Shown here piece after piece: positions 14,777 through 21,854 of a stretch of DNA of 24,643 nt (positions within the stretch are counted from its first letter, which is position 1; each line of letters begins with the position of its first letter). The stretch lies in the NCBI RefSeq assembly GCF_964259225.1, contig NZ_CAXVKN010000033.1, one strand, 5' to 3'. Made by a program: the position numbers and the translations under genes. The notes below the pieces were generated by a model that did not search any database, was not told where the DNA came from, and saw only the letters and a list, made by a program, of their open reading frames with translations. This DNA is from Catenibacterium mitsuoka_A (GTDB lineage Bacteria > Bacillota_I > Bacilli_A > Erysipelotrichales > Coprobacillaceae).

Positions 14777-14875
14777 TGTGAAAGGAAGTTCCCGATCCTT
14801 TCAATAATATATATATCGTTTTCATTTCCCTTCGAAAAGAAGCAGGTCTTCCCTTCCTGCTTCTTTTTATTTTTT
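14777..14875 (+). ncRNA. Candidate C-rich small RNA (or leader attenuator) upstream of the 4Fe-4S gene
   Basis: No coding frame fits, yet the region has a -10 box TATACT (14765-14770), a hairpin (TGAAAGGA 14779-14786 with TCCTTTCA 14796-14803) and a very strong terminator (AAAAGAAGCAGG 14835-14846 with CCTGCTTCTTTT 14856-14867, then TTTTATTTTTT). No plus-strand gene precedes that terminator, since dus runs the other way. Three TTCCC motifs (14789, 14826, 14849) all fall in loops or the unpaired linker, the layout of Firmicute C-rich sRNAs that bind ribosome sites. Alternatively it is a transcription attenuator in the leader of the gene at 14938. The -35 box is weak. Confidence 0.55.
14835..14875 (+). 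terminator. Strong rho-independent terminator upstream of the 4Fe-4S gene
   Basis: A perfect twelve-pair stem with a nine-base loop (TCTTCCCTT) and a long T-rich tail on the plus strand. It lies between divergent genes, so it must end a short plus-strand transcript rather than a known gene. Confidence 0.85.
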
Positions 14876-14937
14876 ACCATAATTTGATTGTACAAACTAT
14901 TCATACATTCTAAGATGAATATAAGGGAGGAATGAAA

Positions 14938-15765
14938 ATGATAAGAAAATATACTTTCTCTATAATCATGTTTATATTATTTGAGATGATTGCGATTACT
15001 TTATGGCTCACTAAAGATAATTTATTTTACATGTTGAACTTTAGCTATATAGGCACTTGTCTTGCCTTAGGTACCGCATTATTTACTGCAGAAAAGAGCT
15101 ATGCAAGACATTTTGTACAATTGGCAGTAGGCAGTTATATGTTGTTGTATTTAGGTATTATCTCTCAAGAAAATATGCAGATTGAAGGCTTCTGGTACTA
15201 TTTGTTTTTGGGTACTTTTGAAGCAGCCACTATTCACTATGCGATTGCGAAGATCTTTGGACCTCTTATATTTGGTCGAGGATGGTGTGGTTATGCCTGC
15301 TGGACAGCTATGATCCTTGACTTCTTACCTTATAAAAGACCACAGAAACCAAGAGCTAAAAAACTAGGTATACTACGTTATGTAATGTTTGTATGTTCTC
15401 TTGCATTGGTATCAGGATTATTCTTAATGAAGGTCGCTCATCTAGAAAAGATCATGTTCTATCTATTTCTTCTAGGTAACGCCTTTTACTATATTGTGGG
15501 TATTGCGCTTGCCTATATATTTAAAGATAATCGTGCATTCTGTAAGTATTTGTGTCCTATTACAGTATTTCTTAAGCCTATGAGTTATTATTCACTATTA
15601 CGTGTACATTGTGATGAGAGTAAGTGTGTTCATTGTAATAAATGTTTAAAGGTGTGTCCAATGAATGTAGAAGTCAACAATGAATCACGTAGACGTATAA
15701 ACGGCACTGACTGTATTCTTTGTTATGAATGTACAAAAGAATGTCCAGTCAAAGCACTTCATTAA
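14938..15765 (+). CDS. Polytopic membrane protein with two 4Fe-4S clusters (NapH/CcoG-like)
   Basis: 275 residues from ATG 14938, chosen because GGGAGG lies seven bases upstream; an ATG six bases earlier would touch the ribosome site. About five or six hydrophobic helices fill the first 215 residues. They are interrupted by GRGWCGYAC (113-121) and CKYLCP (202-207), the paired cysteine motifs of NapH, CcoG and related electron carriers. The C-terminal ferredoxin domain has two cluster motifs: C230, C233, C236, C240-P and C259, C262, C265, C269-P. It probably passes electrons between the membrane and a redox partner, with the ferredoxin domain in the cytoplasm. No reductase or FMN-binding partner gene adjoins it, so the partner is unknown. 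Confidence 0.88.
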   Translation: MIRKYTFSIIMFILFEMIAITLWLTKDNLFYMLNFSYIGTCLALGTALFTAEKSYARHFVQLAVGSYMLLYLGIISQENMQIEGFWYYLFLGTFEAATIHYAIAKIFGPLIFGRGWCGYACWTAMILDFLPYKRPQKPRAKKLGILRYVMFVCSLALVSGLFLMKVAHLEKIMFYLFLLGNAFYYIVGIALAYIFKDNRAFCKYLCPITVFLKPMSYYSLLRVHCDESKCVHCNKCLKVCPMNVEVNNESRRRINGTDCILCYECTKECPVKALH

Positions 15766-15792
15766 TGCAACACATATTTCTCCATAATATAT

Positions 15793-15807
15793 AGATAATT
15801 ATTATAG
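15793..15807. promoter_or_regulatory. Possible Fur/PerR-type box
   Basis: Fifteen bases, AGATAAT-T-ATTATAG, match 12 of 14 specified positions of the Per box TTATAAT-N-ATTATAA. It lies 10 bases upstream of a TATACT -10 (15818-15823). Matches to such boxes arise easily in AT-rich gaps, so this is tentative. Confidence 0.3.
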
Positions 15808-15817
15808 ATTCATACAC

Positions 15818-15961
15818 TATACTAGTTATTGAAAGGAGGCAGCTGTTATACAACTCTAAAAAGATCAATTATTCAATTCTATTCCCTTCCATGATATATG
15901 TTAACTGATCTTTGTATAATACCAGACAGTGTAAAAAAACGCCATTTTACTGGCGTTTTTT
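15818..15961 (+). ncRNA. Candidate second C-rich RNA element between the 4Fe-4S gene and hslO
   Basis: Resembles the element at 14765 in direct order: TATACTA, then GTT, then TGAAAGGA (left) or TTGAAAGGA (right, 15829-15837), and both carry TTCCCTTCC (15882-15890 here). An eight-pair helix (AAAGATCA 15860-15867 with TGATCTTT 15906-15913) would hold TTCCCTTCC in its loop, and the shared terminator at 15934-15961 would end it. GAAAGGAGG at 15831-15839 is a perfect ribosome-site sequence with no usable start codon behind it. It could be an independent sRNA or the structured 3' end of the 4Fe-4S transcript; no -35 box is evident. Confidence 0.35.
15934..15961. terminator. Bidirectional rho-independent terminator
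   Basis: AAAAAACGCC (15934-15943) and GGCGTTTTTT (15952-15961) flank an eight-base loop. The minus-strand reading contains the hslO stop codon and ends that gene; the plus-strand reading ends transcripts from the 4Fe-4S side. Confidence 0.85.
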
Positions 15962-16819
15962 AAGTATTTCCTTTAATTCATCTTCACTGAACTGATAATG
16001 TGCATTACAGAACTGACATGTAATCTCACAGCCATGATCTTCATTAATCATATCTTCTAGATCTTTTGTATGAAGAGTAGATAAAGCTTCTTCCATCTTT
16101 TCTTTACTACAATCGCATTCAAATGATAAATCCTGTGTATCTAGGATTTCAACATCTTCAAAGATCATCTTTAAGATTTCTTCTGGAGTATGTCCTTCAT
16201 CTAATAACTGTGATACTGGTGGTGTATTCTTGATCTTATCTTCAATATACGCAATATCTTCTTCAGTTGCTTCTGGTAATAACTGAATAATATAACCACC
16301 TGCGCTTCTTACAGTATTGTCTTCTTCTACAAGAACACCTACGGCAACAACTGATGGTACCTGTTCTGATAACATGAAGTAATAAGAGAAATCGTCACCA
16401 ATTTCACCAGTCTGTAATGGAGAACTAGATGTAATAGGTTCCTTTAATCCCATATCACGAGTGACCTGGATAGTACCCTGATTACCTACACATAAGCCTA
16501 CTGCAAGCTTACCTGTATCGTTGTATGTATAGTGAACTTCTGGATTAGATACAAATCCCTTGATTTTACCATCAGAATTTGTTGTACAAAGCATTGTACC
16601 GATTGGTCCACCACCGTTGATGACTACTGTCATCTTTTCTTTATTCTTATTCATAGCACCCATCATTAAAGTGACTGCCATCATACGTCCAAGTGCAGCA
16701 CTTGCACAAGGCCATAAGTTATGATTCTGCTGTGCAACATTTGTAAGGCTAGTTGTTGTACAGGCAAAAACACGACAGTTCTTTGAATTAACGAGTCCAC
16801 GTACTAAATAATCTTTCAT
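15947..16819 (-). CDS. hslO: Redox-regulated chaperone Hsp33
   Basis: Holdase chaperone of the cytoplasm, activated by oxidative unfolding. The 290-residue length is typical. The redox switch is intact: C235 and C237 (CDC) and C268 and C271 (CQFC), which bind zinc in the reduced state and form disulfides on oxidation. The N-terminal part has the family's GGGPIGTMLCTTNSDGKIKG and YFMLSEQVPSVVAVGV blocks. GGGAG lies nine bases before the ATG and overlaps the end of the 30-codon ORF, whose stop is five bases upstream. It follows ftsH as in Bacillus, but coaX, which lies between them there, is missing. Confidence 0.96.
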   Translation of the reverse strand: MKDYLVRGLVNSKNCRVFACTTTSLTNVAQQNHNLWPCASAALGRMMAVTLMMGAMNKNKEKMTVVINGGGPIGTMLCTTNSDGKIKGFVSNPEVHYTYNDTGKLAVGLCVGNQGTIQVTRDMGLKEPITSSSPLQTGEIGDDFSYYFMLSEQVPSVVAVGVLVEEDNTVRSAGGYIIQLLPEATEEDIAYIEDKIKNTPPVSQLLDEGHTPEEILKMIFEDVEILDTQDLSFECDCSKEKMEEALSTLHTKDLEDMINEDHGCEITCQFCNAHYQFSEDELKEILKKRQ

Positions 16820-16824
16820 TTATC

Positions 16825-16917
16825 TCATCTCCCTATCGCAAAATAGCTTAATAGAGGCAAAATCATACTAATGACAATAATACCTACTAATAGTCTTACC
16901 ATAAATCTACGCTGCAT
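16825..16917 (-). CDS. 30-residue single-pass membrane microprotein between ftsH and hslO
   Basis: An open frame of 30 codons with a perfect AGGAGG seven bases before ATG 16917. The peptide starts with a basic cap (MQRRFMVR), continues with a hydrophobic run of about 20 residues (LLVGIIVISMILPLLSYFAI) and ends GR, so it should insert as one helix with its N-terminus inside. It begins 36 bases after the ftsH stop and ends five bases before hslO, whose ribosome site its last codons contain. The family is unknown to me. Location next to ftsH recalls small membrane peptides such as SpoVM or MgtR that act with FtsH, but the link is inference. Alternatively it serves mainly to couple hslO translation. 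Confidence 0.65.
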   Translation of the reverse strand: MQRRFMVRLLVGIIVISMILPLLSYFAIGR

Positions 16918-16930
16918 TTTATTACCTCCT

Positions 16931-16965
16931 AAATGAAAATAAGCGCAAAGCGCTTATTTCATTTC
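16931..16965 (-). terminator. Long hairpin across the ftsH stop codon
   Basis: AAATGAAATAAGCGC pairs with GCGCTTATTTTCATTT (one bulged base) around TTT on the minus strand. It contains the TAA of ftsH and ends right before the AGGAGG of the microprotein. There is no proper T-run, so partial termination or mRNA stabilisation is as likely as full termination. Confidence 0.45.
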
Positions 16966-18909
16966 ATCTAGTAAATCATCTTCTGGATCAGCCTTAGGTG
17001 GTTCAGGAGTGTTATTGTTGTCATCGTTAGATTCAACATGTTCTTCTGTTCCATCATAAGTTTCTGGCATCTTACCAGTGTTATATAAAGACTGAATCTG
17101 TTCATGATTCAATGTTTCATGTTCAAGCAATGCATTCGCAATAATATCCATTTTGTCTTTATTATTGTTGATGATTTCTGTTGCCTGAGCATGCGCTGTT
17201 TCGATGATTTTACGTACTTGCTGGTCAATTTCAAATGCGATCTGACCAGAATGTGTATTACTTAACTGTGAATAGTCACGACCTAAGAATACGGCGTTAT
17301 CACCACTGTCATACTTAATTGGACCAAGTTCACTCATACCAAGTTCTGTAACCATCATACGAGCAATACGTGTAGCCTGTTCAATATCGTTATGAGCACC
17401 TGATGATACATCACCGAAGAAGATTTCTTCAGCCGTACGACCACCCATATAACCTGTAATAGTTGCAAGTAACTGTTTCTTAGTTGAGAAGTAAGTTTCT
17501 TCTCTAGGAGTCATCAAGTTGTATCCACCTGCATCACCACGTGGTACAATTGTGACCTTCTGTACCTGGTTGGCATCTTCTAATGTCAAACCAATAATCG
17601 CATGTCCAGTTTCATGATAAGCAACAAGCTTTCTTTCATGTTCAGTATATTTTCTAGACTTCTTAGCTGGACCGCCAATAACTCTATCAATCGCTTCATC
17701 GACATCACTTAATGTGATCATCTGATGACCGCTTCTTACTGCAAGTAATGCTGCTTCATTTAATACGTTCGCAAGTTCTGCACCTGAGAATCCAGGAGTA
17801 CGCTGAGCGATGTTATCAAAATCAACATCTGGCGCAAAATGTTTATTTCTTGCATGAACCTTCAAGATCTGAGATCTTGCACGCTTATCAGGGTTAGATA
17901 CTCTGATCTGTCTATCAAAACGTCCTGGACGTAATAATGCAGGGTCAAGAACATCTGCACGGTTAGTAGCTGCAAGGATAATAACACCTTCGTTGCCTTC
18001 AAAACCATCCATTTCTACAAGTAACTGGTTTAATGTCTGTTCACGTTCATCGTGTCCGCCACCAACACCAGTACCTCTCTGACGACCTACGGCATCAATT
18101 TCATCAATAAAGATGATACAAGGCGCATTTTCTTTTGCCTTCTTAAACATATCTCTTACACGGCCAGCACCAACACCAACGAACATTTCTACGAATTCTG
18201 AACCAGAAATAGAATAGAATGGAACGTTTGCTTCACCTGCAACAGCACGTGCTAATAATGTTTTACCTGTACCTGGAGGACCTACTAATAGAACACCTCT
18301 AGGAATTTTAGCACCCATTTCAGTAAACTTCTTAGGGTTCTTTAAGAATGCAACAAGTTCTGTTAATTCTTCTTTTTCTTCATCTGCACCTGCAACATCT
18401 GTAAAACGAGTCTTAGAATTTCTTTCTAGCTTAGCGCGAGAATTTCCAAATTCAAAGGCTTTATTGTTGCCTCCTGCAGCACCATTAAAGTTCTTGAATA
18501 CCCAGAACATACCACCAAACAATATTACATATGGAAGGATGGAACCTAGTATATTCCAGATCATGTTATCACTTTCTGAATCAGTGACCTTAATCTTGAC
18601 ATTCTTGTCTTCAAGAACCTGTGTTAATGAATCTAATTCTTTGTCTGTCTTAGGAACGATAGTTGTAAAGTTCACTTTATCGCCCTTAGAGTTCTTCTTG
18701 TAGCTACCTTCGACCTTGGTTACAAAACTATTAGGTGTAATAGTCACGTTAGTTATCTTTTTATCTTTTACTACTGTCATGAATTGTGAATAAGTTAATT
18801 CTTTACTACCGCCATTATTCAATAAGAATGGGAATAATGAACTCAACAATAATAATACGATGACCCAAGGAAGAATAGCTTTAAATAATGTTTTGTTATT
18901 CTTCTTCAT
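16954..18909 (-). CDS. ftsH: ATP-dependent zinc metalloprotease FtsH
   Basis: Membrane-bound AAA+ protease that removes misassembled membrane proteins and short-lived regulators. Two membrane helices (about residues 11-31 and 118-139) frame an extracytoplasmic domain. Then come the AAA+ module, with Walker A GPPGTGKT (near 210), Walker B CIIFIDEID (near 265) and second region of homology ATNRADVLDPALLRPGRFD, and the zinc protease motif HETGH (near 432). A hydrophilic acidic tail ends the chain. At about 651 residues it is a normal length. Two ATG codons are adjacent; AAGGAG lies three bases before the first (18912) and six before the second (18909), so I choose the second. It is seven to ten bases downstream of hpt, as in many Firmicutes. 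Confidence 0.96.
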   Translation of the reverse strand: MKKNNKTLFKAILPWVIVLLLLSSLFPFLLNNGGSKELTYSQFMTVVKDKKITNVTITPNSFVTKVEGSYKKNSKGDKVNFTTIVPKTDKELDSLTQVLEDKNVKIKVTDSESDNMIWNILGSILPYVILFGGMFWVFKNFNGAAGGNNKAFEFGNSRAKLERNSKTRFTDVAGADEEKEELTELVAFLKNPKKFTEMGAKIPRGVLLVGPPGTGKTLLARAVAGEANVPFYSISGSEFVEMFVGVGAGRVRDMFKKAKENAPCIIFIDEIDAVGRQRGTGVGGGHDEREQTLNQLLVEMDGFEGNEGVIILAATNRADVLDPALLRPGRFDRQIRVSNPDKRARSQILKVHARNKHFAPDVDFDNIAQRTPGFSGAELANVLNEAALLAVRSGHQMITLSDVDEAIDRVIGGPAKKSRKYTEHERKLVAYHETGHAIIGLTLEDANQVQKVTIVPRGDAGGYNLMTPREETYFSTKKQLLATITGYMGGRTAEEIFFGDVSSGAHNDIEQATRIARMMVTELGMSELGPIKYDSGDNAVFLGRDYSQLSNTHSGQIAFEIDQQVRKIIETAHAQATEIINNNKDKMDIIANALLEHETLNHEQIQSLYNTGKMPETYDGTEEHVESNDDNNNTPEPPKADPEDDLLDEMK

Positions 18910-18919
18910 CATAAACTCC

Positions 18920-19450
18920 TTACTGGTAACATTCTTCTTTTAAGACACCAATATATGGTAGGTTTCTAAATCTCTGATCAAAATCAAGACCATAACCAAC
19001 CACGAATAATTCTGGTACAGGGAAACCAACATACTTAGCCTGTACAGGATACTTTCTTGCTTCCTGCTTATCAAGCATAGTAACGATTTCGCAAGATGCT
19101 GTACCACGATCTTTCAACATATGTGTAACAGTATCTAATGTTTTACCTGTATCAAGGATGTCTTCTACGATTAATACATCCATACCTTTGACATCAATAT
19201 CAACGTCTTTCTTAATATGAATAGTTCCAGATTCAGTTCCTTTATAACTGCTGACTGACATATAATCAAAATATACATCGCCCTCAATATATTTAGAAAG
19301 TTCTGCTAGGAATGGAATAGATCCCTTTAAAAGACCAATAAGAAGAATCTTCTTACCTTCATAATCTTTTGAGATCTGTGCGCCTAATTCTTTACAGCGT
19401 TCAGAAATCTGTTCCTGTGTAAATAATATTTCTTTCATGTCCTTATGCAT
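18920..19450 (-). CDS. hpt: Hypoxanthine phosphoribosyltransferase
   Basis: Purine salvage enzyme converting hypoxanthine (and usually guanine) with PRPP to IMP or GMP. The 176-residue length and the PRPP loop VEDILDTGKT (about 96-105) are diagnostic. The N-terminal LLKGSIPFLAEL block and the C-terminal FVVGYGLDFDQRFRNLPYIGVL are family hallmarks. AGGAGG lies nine bases before ATG 19450; a second in-frame ATG four codons on is less likely. It lies between tilS and ftsH, the order found in Bacillus. Confidence 0.95.
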   Translation of the reverse strand: MHKDMKEILFTQEQISERCKELGAQISKDYEGKKILLIGLLKGSIPFLAELSKYIEGDVYFDYMSVSSYKGTESGTIHIKKDVDIDVKGMDVLIVEDILDTGKTLDTVTHMLKDRGTASCEIVTMLDKQEARKYPVQAKYVGFPVPELFVVGYGLDFDQRFRNLPYIGVLKEECYQ

Positions 19451-19478
19451 CGAACCGTACCTCCTAGTATAGTCGTTG

Positions 19479-20696
19479 TTATTTTATCACAAACAAATCT
19501 GGATTGATAGACAAATACTCCTTGTTTTTCGCAATTCCCGGGACCAAAAGAATATTTCCACGACAATCTAATACAACTGGCCAATAGCGTCGTAATGGTG
19601 AGGGAATTTTCGCATTAATAAATAGTCTAGAAACCTTTTTAGTGCCCCCTGCTGTTTCCATACGATCGCCTGGTCTCATATTACGAATAGTGAGTGGAAA
19701 GTCTTCATCCTTGACAGGGATACCATCATTCATTTCTCCCTGTGTTCGAATCTTGAAATAAGGACAGTCGAAGTTCTGTCTATGATCTATTCTATACGTA
19801 TAATCTACTTGTTTTATAGATTTACGAATGTATACATTATTATATTCTTTTATGAACTCCTCATTAACACCAATAGGCATTTGAATATTGGGTTTAGAGG
19901 ATTGAATCTGATGGATGATTTCATCGATGAGATGATGAGAAATCTTGGATACTTCTATATGTTTCTTTAATAAAGCATAGAGTACATCAGGAAGAAGTTC
20001 TTTTGGAACTAATGTATAATCAAGTGGTTCAGTGAGGTATTTGTCTACTTCTTGTTTTTTTAATGCCTGCTTCTTATTGTATTCTTCACCCTTTTTCAAG
20101 AGTTCTTCTTTTTGTGAGTCTGTATACTGATTCAAGATTGTATTACGGATACGGTCTCTTGTGAACTCTGTCTGGAAATTAGTATAGTCATCATGAAACA
20201 AAATATGACGATCATCACAATAATCACGTAGATCTTGTTTAGTCACATGAAGTAATGGTCTAATAATAGTCATACCTAAGCGATGAGAGACTTCCTGGAT
20301 CCCTAAATAATCAGGATGAGAGTCACGTTCCAAGTGCATATAAATAGTTTCAATCACATCATCCTTTTGATGTCCTAAGCATAATGCATCACATTGTTCC
20401 GTTTTATATACTTCTTGATAAAAAGCATAACGCATATCTCTTGCAACACTTTGAAAATTTCCTCTCACATAATCATCCGGTGTAAATTCCTTATAATAAA
20501 AAGGAATAGAATGTGCTATACAATAGTCATGTACTACCTTATAGTCTTCTTCTGTATCATCTCGAAGATTATAGTTTACATGAGCGACACAAATTGAATA
20601 TTCATGCATCATATCAAGAAGTGCCATAGAATCAGGACCACCTGATACACCTAAGAGATATTTCTTTTTTTTGTCTAATAATGATGTATTCAGCAT
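19479..20696 (-). CDS. tilS: tRNA(Ile)-lysidine synthase
   Basis: ATP-dependent enzyme that converts C34 of the minor tRNA-Ile (CAU anticodon) to lysidine, making it read AUA. The PP-loop SGGPDS lies at residues 18-23 near the N-terminus. An ATPase domain (to about 210) and a C-terminal substrate-binding region with RNMRPGDRM and KVSRLFINAKIP follow. At 405 residues it is somewhat short but within the family range. AAGGAG precedes the ATG by six bases. A terminator-like hairpin (20713-20737) lies right upstream with no room for a separate promoter after it, so some readthrough or a promoter inside the previous gene must drive it. Confidence 0.94.
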   Translation of the reverse strand: MLNTSLLDKKKKYLLGVSGGPDSMALLDMMHEYSICVAHVNYNLRDDTEEDYKVVHDYCIAHSIPFYYKEFTPDDYVRGNFQSVARDMRYAFYQEVYKTEQCDALCLGHQKDDVIETIYMHLERDSHPDYLGIQEVSHRLGMTIIRPLLHVTKQDLRDYCDDRHILFHDDYTNFQTEFTRDRIRNTILNQYTDSQKEELLKKGEEYNKKQALKKQEVDKYLTEPLDYTLVPKELLPDVLYALLKKHIEVSKISHHLIDEIIHQIQSSKPNIQMPIGVNEEFIKEYNNVYIRKSIKQVDYTYRIDHRQNFDCPYFKIRTQGEMNDGIPVKDEDFPLTIRNMRPGDRMETAGGTKKVSRLFINAKIPSPLRRYWPVVLDCRGNILLVPGIAKNKEYLSINPDLFVIK

Positions 20697-20712
20697 GTTT
20701 ACTCCTTTATGA

Positions 20713-20737
20713 AAAAAGTACCGTGATGGTACTTTTT
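20713..20737 (-). terminator. Rho-independent terminator or attenuator between the DUF308 gene and tilS
   Basis: On the minus strand AAAAAGTACC pairs with GGTACTTTTT around a five-base loop (ATCAC) and runs into further Ts. It overlaps the stop codon of the DUF308 gene. Confidence 0.75.
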
Positions 20738-21308
20738 AATTAATATATGATCTAGACATTTTAGAATGATTGAGCTTATGTAAAACGTAGATTGTCTGAA
20801 TAAGACTCAATACTTCAGTAACTAATAATACAATACCTTCAGCCATAGTTAAACCAATAGCCATATCAACAGGATGTACAATAATAAATACGCCTAATGC
20901 AACACAAAGTACAGCACATAAGAAGATCCAGAACCAGTTGAATTCAATAATCTGCTGTAACTGGAATGAAAGCTGTAAGTTTAATAAGCCTTTGATCACA
21001 ATCCATAAGCCAATGATCATTGTGAGTGCACTAATAAATGCATCAGCATTGAATGCAACAAAAACGCCTGCCAGTAATGCGAGAATACCTTCTAATAAAT
21101 CATTAGAAAAGATACGCATATCATGAGTTAACGCAAAGTAAGTCACAAGATGAATGAGACCATCCACAAATAATGCACCTGAAATCACATAAACTACAAT
21201 ATCCAACATTGTCTTTGGGAAAACAATCAACAATACTGAAGCAACAATCATAATCACTGATGTGATGATAGATGCTTTACTATACTTCTTAATATATTCT
21301 TTAATCAT
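20736..21308 (-). CDS. DUF308/HdeD family membrane protein
   Basis: 190 residues, almost wholly hydrophobic, with about six membrane helices in three pairs. The pattern with short loops (SGALFVDGLIHLVTY ... LLAGVFVAFN ... MIIGLWIVIKGLLNLQLSF) is that of HdeD-like proteins. HdeD itself is tied to acid resistance in enterobacteria; in Firmicutes the role is unknown. It begins 18 bases after the GNAT gene with GAGGTGG as ribosome site. Confidence 0.85.
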   Translation of the reverse strand: MIKEYIKKYSKASIITSVIMIVASVLLIVFPKTMLDIVVYVISGALFVDGLIHLVTYFALTHDMRIFSNDLLEGILALLAGVFVAFNADAFISALTMIIGLWIVIKGLLNLQLSFQLQQIIEFNWFWIFLCAVLCVALGVFIIVHPVDMAIGLTMAEGIVLLVTEVLSLIQTIYVLHKLNHSKMSRSYIN

Positions 21309-21326
21309 AGTTCCACCTCGTATCTG

Positions 21327-21854
21327 TTATTGTAGCACAAAATATATGTTTTGTAAGTTACCGAGGTCAAAAATATATCCTTCATCCCCATAGAAGAAAG
21401 ATTCATCAAACTTCTTAAAACCAATCTTCTTTAAGAGATGTCTTGATTTTTCATTCTGTTTATAGATATAGGCAATACATTTGAAGAAACCATGTTCTTC
21501 ATGCATATAGCTTAAGAGTCCGAGTACAGCTTCAGTGCCAAAGCCATTATTCCAGAAAACATCGTCCAACGTATAACCAATAGAGAATGTATGAGGTGCC
21601 ATGATCTCTACATGTAAATCACCAATAAGATGCTGGCTTCCTTTGATTGTAATACCAAACTGCATAGACCCTTTTTTATGGTCTATTACAGTATCTTTAC
21701 ACTTCTTGATGAGTTTCACCGCATCTCTTTTTGTATATCTATTCCAGGATTGATACTGAGACACAGTCTTTTTACTGCGATATTCTACAAGACGATCAAT
21801 ATCATTTTCATCAAGTGTTCTAATTGTAAGACGTTCAGTTTCAAATATTTTCAT
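21327..21854 (-). CDS. GNAT family N-acetyltransferase (RimJ/RimL-like)
   Basis: 175 residues from ATG 21854. The opening FETERLTIRTLDENDIDRLVEY is typical of RimJ/RimL-type acetyltransferases, and IGYTLDDVFWNNGFGTEAVLGLLSYM contains the acetyl-CoA loop (QxxGxG-like NNGFGTEA). ENEKSRHLLKKIGF-type residues follow. The acceptor cannot be told. The frame is open further upstream to 21941, but that part lies wholly inside prmC; the chosen start overlaps the prmC end by 14 bases and relies on coupled translation, since no clear ribosome site is present. Confidence 0.87.
   Translation of the reverse strand: MKIFETERLTIRTLDENDIDRLVEYRSKKTVSQYQSWNRYTKRDAVKLIKKCKDTVIDHKKGSMQFGITIKGSQHLIGDLHVEIMAPHTFSIGYTLDDVFWNNGFGTEAVLGLLSYMHEEHGFFKCIAYIYKQNEKSRHLLKKIGFKKFDESFFYGDEGYIFDLGNLQNIYFVLQ

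Noticed and set aside
15831..15905. Small gene behind the perfect ribosome site GAAAGGAGG
   Set aside because: No ATG, GTG or TTG lies at a workable distance. A CTG three bases away would open only about 21 codons, with poor spacing.
19782..19970. Plus-strand frames inside tilS and other genes
   Set aside because: Short, without ribosome sites, and opposite to genes with clear catalytic motifs.
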